The position numbers were made by a program, and so were the translations under genes. Below the pieces are notes generated by a model. The model saw only the letters and a program-made list of their open reading frames with translations, did not search any database and was not told the DNA's origin. A stretch of DNA of 35,603 nt from Pseudomonadota bacterium (GTDB lineage Bacteria; Desulfobacterota; Desulfobaccia; Desulfobaccales; 0-14-0-80-60-11), in NCBI GenBank assembly GCA_018897875.1, contig JAHIKF010000008.1, positions 1 to 35,603 of the forward strand, read 5' to 3'. Below are positions 20,786 through 30,115 of this stretch, in pieces (position 1 is the first letter of the stretch; each line of letters starts with the position of its first letter).

Positions 20786-23431
20786 TTACTCCAAAGCCAT
20801 GAGGATCAGCTCGGCAATATCCATCACTTTCACCACATCTCCTGGTTCCCGGCTCTTGCTGATTCCCCTGGTTAGTTGGCGTTTGCACATCGGACAAGCG
20901 GTGCCAATAATCTGGGCTCCGGATTCTCGGCTTTGTCCAGCCCGCCTTGCAGCCATGTGTACGGCAAGCTCCCCTGATAATGCCGGCACGCCGCTGCCGC
21001 CACCACAGCATACCGACTCCTCCCGCTGTTGGGGAAATTCCATCAGCGTGACCCCGGGGATGGATTCCAGAAGCCGGCGCGGTTCCGTGTAGATCCCCAG
21101 ATGTCTGCCGAGGAGGCAGGGATCATGATAAATTACCTGCTGCCCTAAACTGCGTTTGAACTCCAGCTTGCCGTTGGCAAACATCTGGTAAAGGTATTCA
21201 GGGATGCTTTGCACCTTAAGACGCCAACCATCCACTACCTGGGGATATAGCTGCCCCAGGGCGATCAAACAGCTGGGGCAAGGAGTTATGACCAACTCCG
21301 GGCTATGGGTGATAATTCTGGCCGCCAACGCCCTGGCGGCCTGGCGGAATGCTTCCTCCCCGCCCCATTGAGCTAAGGGTTGACCACAGCAAATCTCATC
21401 GTCCAGAACGGCATAGGGCACCCGGGCCAGATCCAGGATGCGCAGCAGTGAAAAAGAGAGGCGCCGGTCCAGATAGCTGGCGTCGCAACCCAAATAAACC
21501 AGCACCTTGGCTTGCTTACTATTTGAAATACACTGCCCTTGGGGGAACTGGCCGCGCCGGAACCGCTTTTCCCGGGATAGACCGTAAGGGTTCCCGGTAC
21601 GTTGGAGCTTGGCCACCATGGCTTGATACTCTTTGGGGAGATAGCCGGACTTGAAGCTTTGCCGTCGCATGGTCGTCACCAGACCGGCCACGTCAATCTC
21701 AGCGGGGCAATGGCTCTGGCAGGCCCCGCAAGTGGTGCAAAGGTAAAATTTCCGCGCTACTTCCTCGGAAAGGGCAAGCCCGCCGGTGCGCACCAGGTTC
21801 GCCAGCTGCATTTTGCCGCGCACATTGTCCCCCTCACGCCCGGTGACTGCAAAAATAGGACATGCCGCACGGCAGAAGCCGCACATCATGCAAAGGAGGG
21901 CATCGCGATCGGCGCGCTTAGAGCCCAGGCTGGCCAGGCTCCCCGGCCTGGTGCTTGGAACAGCGAAGGCGAAGTGGCTTGGCTTGACTGGAAAATCGGC
22001 GAAAAATCCCAGCTTGCCCGGGTTCATGATATCTTGCGGGTCAAGAAAATTCTTTACCTGGTGCATCAGGGCATGGCTGGTGCCCAGTTCTTGCTTGATG
22101 AAAGAGGCTTTTGCCAGACCAATGCCATGCTCCGCGGAAATTGTTCCTCCCAGCTCAAGAGCCAGGCGATGCAAGTCATCGGCCAGTTGTTTGGCTTTCT
22201 CCCATTCCTCTCTATCAAGAGGATTGATTATAAAAGTGGTGTGGATGTTCCCGTCTCCTGCATGACCAAAGAGGACAACCCGCACCCCTGAGGCCGCGGC
22301 CAATTCCTGGCTGCGGCGGACGGCCTCGGGGACCCTGCTCACCGGCACCCCGATATCTTCGGCCATGGGCACGAGCCGCGTCCCATTCCGGCAGGAACTC
22401 AGCGCGGTCACCAAGTGCTGTCGCCAGCGCCAGATTTTCTCCCGCTCACTGGACTTTTCTATGACATATACCCGGGTGGCACCGACTTGAGTGCATAGAG
22501 CATGCAACTCTTCAATCTTACCGGTTACCATTGAGTTGGGGCCATCTATTTCCAGAAGGAGCATGCCCCTGGTGTCAGGGAAATCGAGGCCGGTATCCGG
22601 GGTGAACCCCTGGAGTGAATACCAGTCCATCAACTCACAAGCCGAGAGAGGCATACCGCTCGCGAGGATTTGGACTGCGGCTTGCGCTGCCGCCTCCAAA
22701 GAAGGAAAACCGGCGATACAGGTGCGGATGGCTTCCGGCCGGGGTAGGATGCGCAGGGTGGCCTCGGTAATCACTCCCATCGTGCCTTCAGCGGACACAA
22801 ATAGGCGGGTCAGATCAAACCCTGTCGAGGCTTTGGGTGTGCGGTGCCCGGGGTGGATAATTTCCCCCGTTGCCAGGACCACTTCCAAAGCCAGGACATA
22901 ATCGGCGGTAGTCCCATATTTGAGGGCGCTCCGGCCGGAGGCGTTGGTGGAGATCATCCCCCCGATGGTGGCCACTTCCAGGCTCCCGGGGTCCGGAGGG
23001 AAATAATAGGTCGGCGCCAGGGCAGCATTGAGCCGGCCACAGACGACCCCCGGTTCCACTACGACATATTGATCCACCAGATTTATCTCTTTGATACGGT
23101 TCATCCCGGAAAGATCCAGGACAATTCCACCCTTGATAGGGATCACGGCTCCGGTAACACTGGTTCCGGCCCCTCGGGGCGTGATGGGAATTTTATTTTG
23201 GAGGGCGAACTTCAGGATTTTCTGGACATCGCTCGCACCTTCGGCCATGACCACGGCATCGGGGACCGCCGTATAAATGGACATGTCCCTGGAATAGGCC
23301 ACGCATTCAGGGCCCTTTCCAAGTATTTTCTTGCTTCCCAGGAGGTTGGTTAATTCGTGAATCAAATTGAACTTCATATCCGGAGCAGTGACCCTTACCT
23401 TCCCGAGTTCGGTAACTGGATTCTCTCCCAT
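20786..23431 (-). CDS. Fused FAD-linked 2-hydroxyacid dehydrogenase and iron-sulfur/CCG subunit (GlcD-GlcF type)
   Basis: An 881-residue fusion. The N-terminal part (residues ~50-480) is a vanillyl-alcohol-oxidase-type FAD domain: TPRGAGTSVTGAVIP, VEPGVVCGRLN, PPDPGSLEVATIGGMIS, FGHAGDGNIH, GGTISAEHGIG, and the ending DPQDIMNPGKLG. The C-terminal part has two [4Fe-4S] motifs (CMMCGFCRAACP, CTTCGACQSHCP) and two cysteine-rich CCG blocks (CCGQPLAQWGG; CCGGGSGV), plus TACPMCKRQL. Relatives oxidise glycolate, D-lactate or D-2-hydroxyglutarate and pass electrons on to quinone, flavoprotein or cytochrome. Its presence near the 2-hydroxyacyl-CoA-dehydratase-type pair suggests a shared 2-hydroxy/2-oxo acid, which is inference. 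The start is uncertain; Met19 is a fallback. There is a 60-bp gap after the upstream ketosynthase. Confidence 0.92.
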   Translation of the reverse strand: MGENPVTELGKVRVTAPDMKFNLIHELTNLLGSKKILGKGPECVAYSRDMSIYTAVPDAVVMAEGASDVQKILKFALQNKIPITPRGAGTSVTGAVIPIKGGIVLDLSGMNRIKEINLVDQYVVVEPGVVCGRLNAALAPTYYFPPDPGSLEVATIGGMISTNASGRSALKYGTTADYVLALEVVLATGEIIHPGHRTPKASTGFDLTRLFVSAEGTMGVITEATLRILPRPEAIRTCIAGFPSLEAAAQAAVQILASGMPLSACELMDWYSLQGFTPDTGLDFPDTRGMLLLEIDGPNSMVTGKIEELHALCTQVGATRVYVIEKSSEREKIWRWRQHLVTALSSCRNGTRLVPMAEDIGVPVSRVPEAVRRSQELAAASGVRVVLFGHAGDGNIHTTFIINPLDREEWEKAKQLADDLHRLALELGGTISAEHGIGLAKASFIKQELGTSHALMHQVKNFLDPQDIMNPGKLGFFADFPVKPSHFAFAVPSTRPGSLASLGSKRADRDALLCMMCGFCRAACPIFAVTGREGDNVRGKMQLANLVRTGGLALSEEVARKFYLCTTCGACQSHCPAEIDVAGLVTTMRRQSFKSGYLPKEYQAMVAKLQRTGNPYGLSREKRFRRGQFPQGQCISNSKQAKVLVYLGCDASYLDRRLSFSLLRILDLARVPYAVLDDEICCGQPLAQWGGEEAFRQAARALAARIITHSPELVITPCPSCLIALGQLYPQVVDGWRLKVQSIPEYLYQMFANGKLEFKRSLGQQVIYHDPCLLGRHLGIYTEPRRLLESIPGVTLMEFPQQREESVCCGGGSGVPALSGELAVHMAARRAGQSRESGAQIIGTACPMCKRQLTRGISKSREPGDVVKVMDIAELILMALE

Positions 23432-23491
23432 CCTTGATTGAGGAATTTTCAGAAGAGAATTTAATGGTGAGAATTCAAATCGGAGTGCACC

Positions 23492-24733
23492 CTATCGTAA
23501 ATCACATCCTTCCACATGCCGGAAGTCAAACAGCAGCGAGGCGTAGGTTCCTCCGAAACCAAAGGAGTTGGAAAGGGCCATTCTGATTCTTGCCGGAGTG
23601 CATTCGGTGATAATCTTGATTCTGGGGCAATCTGGCTGGAAACTGTTGAAATTCAGATTCGGAGCGATGAAGCCTTCCCGGGCCATCAGGATAGTGTAAA
23701 GAGCCTCGCTTGCCCCCGCCATCCAACATTCATGGCCGGTCATGGATTTAGTTGAAGAGACGGGAACACCTTCGCCGAACACCGCCGCAATGGCCTGGGC
23801 TTCCACAAGATCCCCTGCAGGAGTGGAGGTGGCGTGGGCGTTAATGTAATCGACCTCTTGGTGACCAATCCCGCCATCTTGCAAGGCCATCTGCATGGCC
23901 CTTATGGCCCCTGAAAGGCTCGGTTCCGAAAGGTTGGCGCCTACCTGAGAGGCAAAGCCATAACCCCTGACGATCCCGTAAATCCGCGCACCCCGTTTCC
24001 GGGCGTGCTCCAGTTCCTCCAGGATCAAACAGGCAGCGCCACCACTGGGCACCAATCCATCCCGTTCGGCATCGAAAGGCCGGGAAGCTTTCTCTGGGGC
24101 ATCGTGACGGCGGGAAAAGGCCCCTAAGGCATCGAAGCTGGCTATGCTTTGCCAGTTGGTCTCCTGGGCCCCGCCGACGATGACGATATCCTGCAACCCG
24201 CTGCGGATAAGCATCAGGGCCTGGCCAATGACGTGGGCCCCGCTGGCACAGGCGGCGCTTAATGACCAATTCGCACCCTGGGTGCCAAAATAGGCAGCCA
24301 GATTCATGGATATGGTGGAGTTCATAGACTTGAACACGTAGCCTGATCCCAGATAATGAGTTCCGCCATGTTCATTCACCAGATCGATGGCCTCTACTGC
24401 CGCGCCGACAGTGCTATCGTTGCCGAAGATAAGGCCGCACCGGTCATTGCGAAGATGCTCCTCCAAGAGACCTGAGTCCTTGACGGCAGCGATGGCCGCG
24501 GCCGCGGCATATTGCGCCGGTTCTCCCATGGTGTTTAGGTGCTTGCGTTTCAAGCCCCATTGTCGCGGGTCGAAGTCTGCAATCCGACCGGTCAGGCCAG
24601 ACCGAAACCCCCGTTTTATCCTGTCCTCATCTAATATAACCCCAGATTTTCCTTGCTTTAATGAACAAGCGACCTCATTGAGGGTTTGCCCGATACAGGA
24701 AATTATTCCCAACCCGGTAATTGCAACTGTCAT
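23492..24733 (-). CDS. 3-oxoacyl-ACP synthase, FabB/FabF-like, active triad present
   Basis: From the ATG at 24733 the ketosynthase is 413 residues and starts in the family manner (VAITGLGIISCIG), with GGAG a few bases upstream. An in-frame ATG at 24805, just after the ketoreductase stop, would add 24 residues. Catalytic residues are Cys162 in AACASGAH, His in NAHATST, and His in KSMTGHECWMAGA. The STKSMTGHECW form resembles FabB and differs from the plus-arm KS enzymes. It is the third of four active condensing enzymes in the window and follows a FabG-type gene, a pairing usual in aryl-polyene clusters (ApeQ-ApeR-like). Confidence 0.92.
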   Translation of the reverse strand: MTVAITGLGIISCIGQTLNEVACSLKQGKSGVILDEDRIKRGFRSGLTGRIADFDPRQWGLKRKHLNTMGEPAQYAAAAAIAAVKDSGLLEEHLRNDRCGLIFGNDSTVGAAVEAIDLVNEHGGTHYLGSGYVFKSMNSTISMNLAAYFGTQGANWSLSAACASGAHVIGQALMLIRSGLQDIVIVGGAQETNWQSIASFDALGAFSRRHDAPEKASRPFDAERDGLVPSGGAACLILEELEHARKRGARIYGIVRGYGFASQVGANLSEPSLSGAIRAMQMALQDGGIGHQEVDYINAHATSTPAGDLVEAQAIAAVFGEGVPVSSTKSMTGHECWMAGASEALYTILMAREGFIAPNLNFNSFQPDCPRIKIITECTPARIRMALSNSFGFGGTYASLLFDFRHVEGCDLR

Positions 24734-24808
24734 TCCGATCTCCGAGGAAGGCAAGTTTGCCAAAGCCTTACTGGAATCCATGCCGCTTTTGTCTCCAGCC
24801 GGCATAGG

Positions 24809-25543
24809 TTAAAACACTCCCCCGTTCACTCCTATTACCTGGCCCGTGATATAGGCGGCGTCGGGCGAGCAGAGAAAAACCACCAGTGCCGCCACCTCCT
24901 CAGGCCTCCCGAGCCTGGCCATTGGTATGGTCTTAACGATCTCTTGTAAGGGCAAACCCTGAAGCATTTCGGTATCAATGAAGCCCGGTGCTATGGCATT
25001 GACAGAGATGCCACGCTTGGCAACTTCTTTGGCCAGAGCCTGGGTAGCCCCGATAAGCCCGGCTTTGGCGGCGGAGTAATTCACCTGTCCCGGCATGCCC
25101 GATTGTCCCGACGTCGAAGAAATATTTATGATGCGGCCGAAGCGCTTGAGAAGCATCTCTTTGACTATAGGGCGGGTCACATTGTAAAAGCCTGTAAGGG
25201 TAGTGTCAATCACATTATGCCAGCTCTTCTGCTCCATCCACACCAGCAGCATATCGTTTCGGATACCGGCGTTGTTCACCAGAATGTGCAGAGTGCCGTG
25301 ACGCTCAAGGATGTTGGTAACGGCCGTTTCGGTGGCTTCATGGTCAGTGACGTCGAAAGGGACTAGCTCCCCGGAGCCGCCGGAAGCTTCCACCTGGGTT
25401 AACGTTTCCCTGGCAGCATCCTCTGCAGTGTGGTAATTGATCAGCACATGCCTGCCAGTACTCGCCAGGGCGATGGCTATCGCCTTGCCGATCCCTCGGC
25501 TGGCCCCGGTTACCAATGCTACTTGTTTGGTCTTCTCGTCCAC
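24809..25543 (-). CDS. 3-oxoacyl-ACP reductase, FabG-type SDR
   Basis: The start is a GTG at 25543, preceded by a strong GAGGAAGGA; this gives 244 residues, the normal FabG length. The longer upstream frame runs into the neighbouring gene. SDR hallmarks are VTGASRGIGKAIA (NADPH loop), VNNAGIRNDML, a catalytic Ser in INISSTSG, and Tyr-x3-Lys in NYSAAKAG. The usual ending is SPDAAYITGQVIGVNGG. It reduces 3-ketoacyl-ACP to the 3-hydroxy form, the step between the ketosynthases and the hotdog dehydratases. It is followed 3 bp later by the FabB-like reading frame. Confidence 0.93.
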   Translation of the reverse strand: MDEKTKQVALVTGASRGIGKAIAIALASTGRHVLINYHTAEDAARETLTQVEASGGSGELVPFDVTDHEATETAVTNILERHGTLHILVNNAGIRNDMLLVWMEQKSWHNVIDTTLTGFYNVTRPIVKEMLLKRFGRIINISSTSGQSGMPGQVNYSAAKAGLIGATQALAKEVAKRGISVNAIAPGFIDTEMLQGLPLQEIVKTIPMARLGRPEEVAALVVFLCSPDAAYITGQVIGVNGGVF

Positions 25544-25616
25544 TTGGTTCCTTCCTCTTTTGGCTTTGAGCCGGGTGACAGGCGCGCTTTCCATGGTTGC
25601 CGCCCGCAAGGCGGCT

Positions 25617-27314
25617 TCAGTGTTTCGCTGTCCGGCCTGCCAGTTGGGCCAGCATTTCCTGGATCTCCTGGCGCTCGTGGGCAAAAGCCGGATAGAGCCT
25701 TTGAGCCTTATCCAGATATTCGTGAGCTTCCTGGGTTTTCCCTTGCAGGGCGGCAATCTTCCCCAAAAGCCACCAGGGCCTGTAATAACCCGGGTTGAGA
25801 TCGCAGGCGGCCAGTGCCTCCCGCCACGCTCCATCAAAATCGCCTGCTTTCATGAATTCCTGGGCCAGGAGCCGGTTTTTCTCTGCGGTTAGATAGCGTT
25901 CATAGGAGCCATTCTCCAACATCCTGTCTGGAGGGATGAGCCTGACATTCTGGGGGTTATCGAAATTGGCCAGGTCGAAGGGAACAAAGGCTCCCAGCTG
26001 ATGCGGAGCCTGGGAGACCCAGATGATGCCCGCGGTTACATCAATAATAACGGAATGGGTGGCAATTAAGGGATTAATCGCAGCTTCGTTGCCGTAAGCT
26101 ATCTTATTTCCACCCGGCACCTCCCGGTCCCGGAGAATCGTCGCCGCCACCTCCGGGGCCAGGCTCCCATCAAATTTGTCCACCAACTCAAACATCCGGT
26201 GGTAACGGTCCAGCGACGTCCCCTCGGCTATATACTTCAGATTGTCCGGGTCCCGTTCGAGTTCTCGAGTCTGGAAGTGGTTGGCACAGACGATGAAGTC
26301 CCCGGAGACCTGGCGTACTGAGCATTTGGTGGGAGTTTTTTCAACTACCACCGCCCGGGAGGTCTTGCCAGAGGCCACCAGGTAGAGGTCGGAGACGAAC
26401 ACCCGGCTCCGCCTGATGATTTCCACTGCTTCCTCCAGGGTCCGGGCGTATTGCAGGACCTCCCGCATGACCAGGGATACCGGCGTCCCAACCGTGTGTG
26501 GCAGGGCGGACCGGGCGCCGTTAATGGTGACCGCAATATGGGCATCGTTAATACCGGAGACCGCTCCGGCCATACCGGACCAGGCTACGGAAATAAACCC
26601 CAAGCCACGATCTGGTTTTACTTTGATAACGATCTTGTTTTCATCGAACCATCTGCCGGGATTGAAATCGAAGTTCCGGCCCACCAGGAGGTGCCCATCG
26701 GCTGTCTTTCCCCCCCACGCCGCGAAAGAGGTACACCCCATCAGGGGACTGTCCATCACCACATGGGAGATATCATGCGCGGCGTGGTAATTGAGAATTC
26801 GGTGGTACAGCGAGGCAATGCCCCGGAACGGGTCCACATAGCCGCGGGAAAGCCCATAAATTTCCATCTGATAGTCGGAGGGCACATAGTCGGGCAGGTT
26901 CCGGTTCATCCAGTAGACATAAAGAGTCAGGAGCCACAGTTTCACCTTAGAGGGAACGAACTGCCGTACGGTATGGTAAAGGCTCTCTTCCTGTTTCTGC
27001 ATATAGTCCTGGGTCAACCGGGCATTGCAGTAACCCAGGGTGAAAGGATCTCCCTCGAGATACATGCGGAGAATCCCATCTTTCTTGGCAATCCAGGACT
27101 TGCCGATGATGGCGCGCTCGCCGTCTTTGACGAGGCTCTCTTTCAAGATAGGAGGAGTCCCGAGGAGCACCGGCTCCCGGGCGGTGCAATACCACACCGT
27201 AAACCAGGAGAAACCCAGGATCAGGGCCGAAACACCTAGGAAGACCGCCGCCGTAACTTTCAGGACTTTCTTAGCCCGGTGCGGGCGCTGGTATGCTTTT
27301 TCTGTAATCTTCAT
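25617..27314 (-). CDS. C45-type Ntn-hydrolase (AAT-like acyltransferase/hydrolase) with TPR tail
   Basis: The 565-residue protein has an N-terminal membrane anchor (VTAAVFLGVSALILGFSWF, about residues 19-40). An acyl-CoA:6-aminopenicillanate acyltransferase-like domain follows. The candidate self-processing nucleophile is Cys194 or so in MGCTSFAAWGG, followed by the family's GHLLVGRNFDF. Further landmarks are FISVAWSGMAGAVSGIN and VVEKTP. The last ~75 residues (AGDFDGAWREALAACDLNPGYYRPWWLLGKIA) look like one to two TPR units. These enzymes make or cut amide or ester bonds to acyl groups. In this locus it could join the acyl product to an amine or release it at the periplasmic face. I recall related C45-type genes in flexirubin-type clusters, but the substrate is unknown. 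Confidence 0.82.
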   Translation of the reverse strand: MKITEKAYQRPHRAKKVLKVTAAVFLGVSALILGFSWFTVWYCTAREPVLLGTPPILKESLVKDGERAIIGKSWIAKKDGILRMYLEGDPFTLGYCNARLTQDYMQKQEESLYHTVRQFVPSKVKLWLLTLYVYWMNRNLPDYVPSDYQMEIYGLSRGYVDPFRGIASLYHRILNYHAAHDISHVVMDSPLMGCTSFAAWGGKTADGHLLVGRNFDFNPGRWFDENKIVIKVKPDRGLGFISVAWSGMAGAVSGINDAHIAVTINGARSALPHTVGTPVSLVMREVLQYARTLEEAVEIIRRSRVFVSDLYLVASGKTSRAVVVEKTPTKCSVRQVSGDFIVCANHFQTRELERDPDNLKYIAEGTSLDRYHRMFELVDKFDGSLAPEVAATILRDREVPGGNKIAYGNEAAINPLIATHSVIIDVTAGIIWVSQAPHQLGAFVPFDLANFDNPQNVRLIPPDRMLENGSYERYLTAEKNRLLAQEFMKAGDFDGAWREALAACDLNPGYYRPWWLLGKIAALQGKTQEAHEYLDKAQRLYPAFAHERQEIQEMLAQLAGRTAKH

Positions 27315-27401
27315 AAGGGCGGCGTTAGAAATTGAAACAGCCTCGGGCGCAAGGGACAGCCAGCCGTGCGGACTTATTTTGACCTCTGGAGTCCCATATT
27401 T

Positions 27402-28625
27402 TCAGGATTCCTTTTTTACAATAAGCACGGCGTTGACCCCACCGAAGGCGAAGTTGCTGGTCATTACCAGATCCAACTCGGTTTCTATCTTTTCCTGGAC
27501 ATGACCGATACCGCGGCAGGCGGGGTCTATCTCCTCCAGATTGAGGGTGGGAGCGATAAATCCGTGCTTCATCATCAGCAGGCAGAATATCAGCTCAATA
27601 GCCCCACACGCTGCCAGGGTGTGGCCCGTGTATCCCTTGGTGCTGCTCACAGGCACCTTGTCGCCTATCAGTTCCTTAATGGCCTGGCATTCCGCTATAT
27701 CACCCAAATCAGTGCCGGTGGCATGGGCATTGATATAAGCCAGGTCAGTATTCTGGATGGCGGCAGCTTCCAACGCCGCACGCATACAACGGACCATACC
27801 ATCCTGGCTGGGTGTAGTCATGTGGCTGCCGTCGCAACAAGTCCCGTATCCTAAAATTTCACCGTAGATTTTGGCGCCTCGCTCCCGGGCGCGGCCATAT
27901 TCTTCTAAAACCACAACGGCCCCACCTTCGCTAACCACTAAACCGTCGCGGCGAATATCAAAAGGCCGCGGGGTGGTGTGGGGGGCGTCGTTAAAACTCC
28001 TGGAGGCTGCATGCAGGATGTCAAAGACCCCGGCGGTGATGGGATGAAGATCATCGGCGCCGCCGCAGAACATCAGGTCCTGGTAGCCGTCTTTAATTGC
28101 CTCATAACCGTAGCCAATGGCCTGGGTTGATGAAGCACAGGCGCTACAGGGGGCGATCAAGCGGCCCTTAACGCCAAGCATCGTCCCCACATTAGCGGCT
28201 ACCGTATGCCCCATGATTTTCATGAAGTTGGTGCCTTCTTGTTCCAAAATGCCGCCGGTGGCCAGGTAACTGCCAAAAAAGTTTTCCAGAACTGGCACTG
28301 AGCCTGTGGTGGAACCCATGGCAACACCGGTGCGCTCCGACGTAACATCGTCCTCGCCCAGGTTGGCGTCCGCCATGGCGTCCTGCGAGGCCAGGGCCGC
28401 CAGGATGCCTACCCTGCCCATGGTCCGGCGATGCTTGCGCTCAATCAGGCGCGGCTCAATCCCGTCTACTACCCCAGCTACCAGGGATCTCAGGCCCTGG
28501 ATTCGCTCCCATTCCGACATGCGCCGAATTCCCGACTTACCGCTAAGCAAACTTGCCAGCACCGCCTCAAGGGAATTGCCGATGGGAGAAAGGATGCCGA
28601 TACCGGTAATGGCCACCCGCCTCAT
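27402..28625 (-). CDS. 3-oxoacyl-ACP synthase (FabF-like KS), active triad present
   Basis: A 407-residue ketosynthase starting MRRVAITGIGILSPIG. The catalytic residues are Cys163 in CSACASST, His in NAHATGT, and His in KGYTGHTLAACG; the last motif has C where most have A. The start overlaps the stop of the FAD enzyme upstream by 4 bp (ATGA), so the two are translationally coupled. It is the fourth active KS of the locus. The flanking order (KS, C45 hydrolase, FabG, KS) suggests the minus arm carries a second, partly separate elongation module. Confidence 0.92.
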   Translation of the reverse strand: MRRVAITGIGILSPIGNSLEAVLASLLSGKSGIRRMSEWERIQGLRSLVAGVVDGIEPRLIERKHRRTMGRVGILAALASQDAMADANLGEDDVTSERTGVAMGSTTGSVPVLENFFGSYLATGGILEQEGTNFMKIMGHTVAANVGTMLGVKGRLIAPCSACASSTQAIGYGYEAIKDGYQDLMFCGGADDLHPITAGVFDILHAASRSFNDAPHTTPRPFDIRRDGLVVSEGGAVVVLEEYGRARERGAKIYGEILGYGTCCDGSHMTTPSQDGMVRCMRAALEAAAIQNTDLAYINAHATGTDLGDIAECQAIKELIGDKVPVSSTKGYTGHTLAACGAIELIFCLLMMKHGFIAPTLNLEEIDPACRGIGHVQEKIETELDLVMTSNFAFGGVNAVLIVKKES

Positions 28626-30115
28626 GAGGTTTCTTCCTTGATCTTGTTTATGAGATAGTTGCGACCCAAAATGGCAGTGCCGGTATAAACCCCGCTGATC
28701 AGCGCCCCCATGACTCCTGGCTGGACAATGCTCTGCCCGGCTAAAAACAAGTTTTTGACTTTCGTTTCGGTGCTAAGCTGGGCATGCCTGAAGTTGCTGG
28801 CCGATTTAATAATACCATAAGCCGTACCCCAGGGTGTCAGGGTATAGTCCCGGAAGGTAAGGGGGGTACAGGCGTCCACCATCTTCAGGGATGGCGCCTG
28901 CTCTGGCCAGTGCTCCTGCAAGGTGTCCAGGATGCGCCTGGCCAGGGAACGCTTTGCGGCTTGGTAGGCTTCGGAGCGTTCCCCTCTTCGGGTCAGCTCA
29001 AAAGGTGTCATCTCTCCCGGAGCTATCCCCACCAAAGCAGTTACCGCATATTCGCGGTTGGCTTCTTGGGGCATGGCGCAGCAATAGATCATGCTGGGCC
29101 TCTGGGAAAGGGAAACTAATTTTTGGTGATATTGCGCTTCCGTGTCCCAGCTATTGTAGATAAAGGTATCACACTGGACCAGGGTACAATCAGGGTGCCC
29201 CCAACTGAGCGCCAGGGCAAAAGCGCCGAAGGTGTCCTGCGTATCTTCCAGTCTGTGCCTGAAGGCGGGGCGGAAGGAGCCGGGCGGGCAGAGGGTGAGG
29301 ATCTGGCGGGGATGGCCCGTAAAGATCACGAGGTCTGTCGGAATGTATTCCGCATTTGCCAGCACCACGCCTTCGACTCGCCCCCCGCTGGCCGAGATAT
29401 TGGTCACCAGGGCGTTACAGCGAACTTCACCGCCATGGGCCAGTAAGCTTTTGACAAAAGCTTCCGCCAGAGGTGTGGCACACTCGTCGACCCGCCACGA
29501 ACTATTAAGAAACGAGTCCATGACCAGGAAATGAGTGTGCAGCGGGCATTCACTCGGGGGAATCCCATAGAGCGGATTGCTGGCAGAGAGAATCCCTTTA
29601 AGTTCCCGGGAGCAGTTCAAGTGGTCCAGGTAGGAAGCCAGAGATATGCTTTCCAGAATCGGCCCCGACCTCTCAGATTCGTTCAACAGGTTATAAAGAG
29701 GAAACTGGGAAACCAGGCGATTCATATCCGTGAAGAACTGATCGATTGCCACTTTCTCCCGGGGAAAATATTGGTGCAGGCGCTCGCGAAAAGCATCCTG
29801 GCCGATGGGAACCCTGAATCGTAAGCCGGGAAAGGAGTATTCTTCAAATCCGTCTGCGGACATACGCTTCAGGCTCAGTTTATCCCGAACCTCAAGATAC
29901 TGGAAGTACCGACTCAGGATCTGTCCATCGTCCAGGGAACCAAGACGGTGAACCCCGGTGGGAAAGACCAGGGCTTGGCGGCGAAAATGCTGCATGAGCC
30001 CCCCTGGCTGGGAGTGTTGCTCCAATACGAGGACCCGCCGTCCTTCCTTGGCGAGGATGATGGCTACGGTCATCCCGCTAACCCCGGAGCCGATTATGAC
30101 CGCGTCGTAGCGCAT
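28622..30115 (-). CDS. CrtI/RetSat-like FAD-dependent oxidoreductase
   Basis: A 497-residue flavoprotein with an N-terminal dinucleotide-binding motif (YDAVIIGSGVSGMTVAIILAKEGRRVLVLEQ), then HSQPGGLMQHF, and a C-terminal FAD-closing motif (VKNLFLAGQSIVQPGVMGALISGVYTG). This is the layout of phytoene desaturases and retinol saturases, which add or remove hydrogen across double bonds of long conjugated chains. In a polyene locus it probably saturates or desaturates the chain; phytoene-desaturase-like genes also recur in ladderane-type lipid clusters. It shares 22 bp with the large exporter gene upstream and 4 bp with the ketosynthase downstream. Confidence 0.9.
   Translation of the reverse strand: MRYDAVIIGSGVSGMTVAIILAKEGRRVLVLEQHSQPGGLMQHFRRQALVFPTGVHRLGSLDDGQILSRYFQYLEVRDKLSLKRMSADGFEEYSFPGLRFRVPIGQDAFRERLHQYFPREKVAIDQFFTDMNRLVSQFPLYNLLNESERSGPILESISLASYLDHLNCSRELKGILSASNPLYGIPPSECPLHTHFLVMDSFLNSSWRVDECATPLAEAFVKSLLAHGGEVRCNALVTNISASGGRVEGVVLANAEYIPTDLVIFTGHPRQILTLCPPGSFRPAFRHRLEDTQDTFGAFALALSWGHPDCTLVQCDTFIYNSWDTEAQYHQKLVSLSQRPSMIYCCAMPQEANREYAVTALVGIAPGEMTPFELTRRGERSEAYQAAKRSLARRILDTLQEHWPEQAPSLKMVDACTPLTFRDYTLTPWGTAYGIIKSASNFRHAQLSTETKVKNLFLAGQSIVQPGVMGALISGVYTGTAILGRNYLINKIKEETS

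Noticed and set aside
24809..25837. 342-codon version of the FabG gene
   Set aside because: The first ~98 codons overlap the neighbouring hydrolase gene in another frame. The GTG at 25543 has a strong ribosome site and gives the normal length.
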